DNA of 9,542 nucleotides, taken from contig SLDM01000455.1 in assembly GCA_007125255.1 (NCBI GenBank), positions 1-9,542 of the forward strand, in the 5' to 3' direction. Below the pieces are notes generated by a model. It had not been told where the DNA came from, ran no database searches, and saw nothing but the letters and a program-made list of their open reading frames with translations. Shown piece after piece: positions 7,449 through 9,542 of the stretch (its first letter is position 1; each line of letters opens with the position of its first letter). A program made the position numbers and the translations under genes. Source of the DNA: Phycisphaerales bacterium (GTDB lineage: Bacteria; Planctomycetota; Phycisphaerae; Phycisphaerales; SM1A02).

Positions 7449-8939
7449 TCAGCGCGGGCGCCAACGACCGGGGCGCCGCGCACCGCCGCCAGTTTCCTGG
7501 CCCGGCGCGGCCTGCTCCCCGGGCAATATCGTCTCTTCTTCAACCGGTTCACCATCCGCCGGTGGCAGGAGATCACCCTCATCCGGGCCCGTGAGCTCAT
7601 CGACACCCTCTCCGGGCGGTTCATCCTGCTCATCCTCGTCCCACCACGGCTCATCAAAGTCATCTTCTTCGATCCAATCCGCGCTCAGGGCCAGTGTCGC
7701 CGCGATCGGCAGCATGGTGATCTCCCGGAGCGATGACAAACGGGGCGATGTGCCGGACAGATCGATCACGGCCTCATAGATCCGCGGCCGGCCGATCCAC
7801 CGATCCTCGTTCTCCATATCGACCTCCCCCGCCGCCAGCCGAACCCGGTAGCGCCAGGAACGGGTCGTGAGCCGGCCGGCAAGCTCCGCAAACGCTTCCC
7901 GGTCGATGATCCCCTCCTCCACCGGCCAGACGATCGACCAGCGCTGATCGTCGGCGATCGATTCGCGAACCCGCACGATCTGGGCCGCCTGGTCCGGGGC
8001 GATCCCGGGCAGCGCGGCCAGGACATCTTCATGGGCGCAGTTCAGATCGACCCGACCGAAGTGATATTCGCCCGCCTCGGTGGTCAGCGCATCCAGAATC
8101 TCCGGCCACGCCTCGATCTCGAGATCAACCGCATTCAGGACCCCGGTGATCACCGAGTCATCATCGAACTCCGTCCCGTCCTCGATGATCTGCTGCACCA
8201 GGGCGCCGGCGCCGGATCCGAAGCGTTCATCCAATCTCTCGCCCAGCTCTTCGGACCACTCGACGTTCAGGTTGATCCGTCGCCGGCCATCCCGCTGCAG
8301 CGCGGGCTCAACACTGTCGGCGGTGAACAGATCGACCAGACCGCGCGGGTCGGCACCGCCGAACCGCGCCTGCATCCGTTCGACGATGTCCTGATCATCG
8401 CGCAGCCTGTCGGTGAGCCGCTCAAGATCCTCCAGCTCACCGAAGAACGCCTCAACGCTCACGCCGGGCACATGCAGCAGGTCCTCCACCGCCCGAAAGT
8501 GTCCGCCGAGCATCTGCTCCCGAAACTGAATGATCGACTCGGCCAGGTCCGGCTCCAGCCAGCCGGTGTCCACCAGCATTTCCGCGGTCGCGATGTTGAG
8601 ATCCAGCTTGCCCGCTTCCGGCGCGAGAACCTCTCCCCCCGGCGTGACGGGGAGAAAACGAACGAGACCGCGCCGGCCGTCGGCCTCGTAGATCTCAAAG
8701 CGGTCACCGAGCTCCGGCTGCCGGCCTTCAAGAATCTCATCCCGCTGCCGGTTGAGGCGCAGCATCGCGACCTGCAGCCCCGACCACGCCGTCGCGCGGG
8801 TCTGGACGGCGCGCTGGCTCTCCGAACCGGCCGCCACCTCCGCCTGGGCGGTCAGGATCAGACCGGTGGCGATCAGGACCGAACTGGTCACGATCACCAG
8901 CACGACGAGGATCGTAAAGCCGCGGCGCTCTCTCAACAT
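7449..8939 (-). CDS. gspK: GspK-like minor pseudopilin with long acidic C-terminal tail
   Basis: Likely the minor pseudopilin that tips the type II secretion pseudopilus. The protein has 496 residues, against about 320-330 for typical GspK. The N-terminus RERRGFTILVVLVIV is a short class-III prepilin leader. Cleavage is expected between Gly7 and Phe8, followed by one hydrophobic helix. Position +5 is Val rather than Glu, a known GspK trait suited to a tip subunit. Two helix-hairpin-helix/SAM-like segments begin KLDLNIATAEML (111-122) and RVDLNCAHEDVL (296-307). A third RINLN strand lies at 221-225, and the large insertion between them matches the GspK alpha domain. Residues about 421-496 form a tail rich in Asp, Glu, Pro and Gly that ends in basic RRPGRWRPR and has no family counterpart known to me. 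The ATG at 8937-8939 lies inside the end of gspJ (7-nt overlap), behind a G-rich tract rather than a clean Shine-Dalgarno. It is chosen because it places the leader correctly. Confidence 0.87.
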   Translation of the reverse strand: MLRERRGFTILVVLVIVTSSVLIATGLILTAQAEVAAGSESQRAVQTRATAWSGLQVAMLRLNRQRDEILEGRQPELGDRFEIYEADGRRGLVRFLPVTPGGEVLAPEAGKLDLNIATAEMLVDTGWLEPDLAESIIQFREQMLGGHFRAVEDLLHVPGVSVEAFFGELEDLERLTDRLRDDQDIVERMQARFGGADPRGLVDLFTADSVEPALQRDGRRRINLNVEWSEELGERLDERFGSGAGALVQQIIEDGTEFDDDSVITGVLNAVDLEIEAWPEILDALTTEAGEYHFGRVDLNCAHEDVLAALPGIAPDQAAQIVRVRESIADDQRWSIVWPVEEGIIDREAFAELAGRLTTRSWRYRVRLAAGEVDMENEDRWIGRPRIYEAVIDLSGTSPRLSSLREITMLPIAATLALSADWIEEDDFDEPWWDEDEQDEPPGEGVDELTGPDEGDLLPPADGEPVEEETILPGEQAAPGQETGGGARRPGRWRPR

Positions 8940-9542
8940 CCCGCGCCCCCCCGCATCAGCGCCGCGGCCATTCTCCGGACAGGGCCGGAACCAGATCCGG
9001 AATCGAACTCACCCCCCTCATCCGGAGCGGCGCGTAAGGCCGATCCCAGCGTTCCTTCCCCGCCATTGGAATCCTCCTTCGCATCGGGAAGGACGATGAT
9101 CCGGTAGACATCCGGCCGGGGCAGCTCACGATCCCCGAAGTCACGATCCTCGCGCAGGGCGTAGTCGAACTCATCGAAGGTGCCTTGCGGATCAAAGGTC
9201 AACCGTTCCGGCTCGCGATCGCCCTCCGACTCGGCGTCCGACTCCCGATCACCGAAGCCATCGACCTCGTTCCATTCACTGCCCGGCCACGGCTGGAACC
9301 AGATGGCGATCTCGATGGCGGCGGGGAGGCCGTCGGCCTCTTCACTATTGAAGGAAGTGCCCCACTCCCGGACATCGTGAAATCGAAACGCCGCCCTGTA
9401 GATCCGGGCTTCGAGTGGTTCCCAGTCGGCCTGGCCGGAAGATGGGCCGGAAGCTGATCCGGAAGCTGATCCAGAAACTGATCCTGAATCTGATCCTGAA
9501 TTGGGGCCGGCATCGGCATTCCCCCCGCGACCCGTCTGCGAA
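8933..9542 (-). CDS. gspJ: GspJ-like minor pseudopilin, 5' end missing
   Basis: Likely minor pseudopilin of the type II secretion pseudopilus, part of the I-J-K tip complex at the inner membrane and periplasm. The frame is open from the window edge, so about 202 C-terminal residues are visible and the prepilin leader with its N-terminal helix lies outside. An aromatic-rich strand (LEARIYRAAFRFHDV) followed by REWGTSF and then LPAAIEIAIWF matches the GspJ pattern of a strand with arginine and phenylalanine, a W-containing turn, and LP-A-[VI]-E/R-[IL]. A later VYRIIVLPDA is the expected last strand. Just before this core lies an unusual Ser-Gly linker coded by a 12-bp tandem repeat. The middle is very acidic, with FGDRE occurring twice. 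The frame stops with TGA at 8933-8935 and overlaps the next gene by 7 nt, which supports translational coupling. A TTG at 9200-9202 could be miscalled as the start, but conserved sequence continues upstream of it. The alternative is another minor pseudopilin; GspJ fits best because GspK follows. Confidence 0.72.
   Translation of the reverse strand, partial: SQTGRGGNADAGPNSGSDSGSVSGSASGSASGPSSGQADWEPLEARIYRAAFRFHDVREWGTSFNSEEADGLPAAIEIAIWFQPWPGSEWNEVDGFGDRESDAESEGDREPERLTFDPQGTFDEFDYALREDRDFGDRELPRPDVYRIIVLPDAKEDSNGGEGTLGSALRAAPDEGGEFDSGSGSGPVRRMAAALMRGGAGC
9431..9502 (-). repeat. 12-bp in-frame tandem repeat coding a Ser-Gly linker
   Basis: Six degenerate 12-bp units lie head to tail at 9431-9442, 9443-9454, 9455-9466, 9467-9478, 9479-9490 and 9491-9502. 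On the plus strand the central units read tgatccggaagc, tgatccagaaac and tgatcctgaatc. On the coding strand each unit gives four residues, mostly of the pattern x-Ser-Gly-Ser, so the encoded stretch is almost wholly Ser, Gly and Ala with an occasional Asp, Val or Pro. The 12-bp period preserves the frame. Replication slippage is the likely origin, so copy number may vary among relatives. Confidence 0.8.

Noticed and set aside
8933..9202. A short separate gene starting at TTG 9202.
   Set aside because: The same frame continues upstream to the window edge with GspJ-like strands and no stop, so this is only the C-terminal part of the partial gspJ.

Overview
The window is GC-rich (about 60-65% G+C by eye), gene-dense, and coded entirely on the minus strand. 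It holds five co-directional genes with overlaps or short gaps, consistent with one polycistronic unit running from right to left. Both ends are cut: the first gene lacks its 5' end and the last lacks its 3' end. No tRNA, rRNA, CRISPR array, insertion sequence, promoter or convincing terminator was found. No stretch over 300 bases is without a gene.

Read right to left, the order is: a minor pseudopilin of GspJ type (8933-9542, 5' partial); a GspK-type tip pseudopilin (7449-8939); a GspL-type protein joining a PilM-like actin fold to a PilN-like periplasmic domain (5785-7398); a PilO/GspM-like membrane protein with an added C-terminal domain resembling the HR domain of PilP/GspC (4817-5785); and a very large secretin-related protein (1-4746, 3' partial). 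This is the core of a type II secretion system or a closely related type IV filament machine. GspJ and GspK cap the pseudopilus, GspL and the GspM-like protein form the inner-membrane platform, and the secretin-type protein would project from the outer membrane into the periplasm.

The standout is the last gene. After a signal peptide and one N0-like domain, it encodes at least seventeen complete tandem secretin N1-like modules plus the start of an eighteenth. It reaches 1582 residues without yet showing a secretin pore domain, whereas an ordinary GspD of about 650-700 residues has three such modules. In the second half of the array the modules alternate long and short, which gives a two-module super-repeat of about 160 residues. 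The pseudopilin and platform genes also carry unusual low-complexity extensions: Ser-Gly repeats in GspJ, an acidic tail in GspK, and Ser/Glu/Arg pentapeptide repeats in GspL. Two of these are built from short in-frame DNA tandem repeats.

The J-K-L-M-D order, the high G+C, the PilM/PilN/PilO flavour of the platform and the oversized secretin-type protein suggest a Planctomycetota-like bacterium (perhaps Phycisphaerae). No marker gene is present, so this is only a tentative guess.
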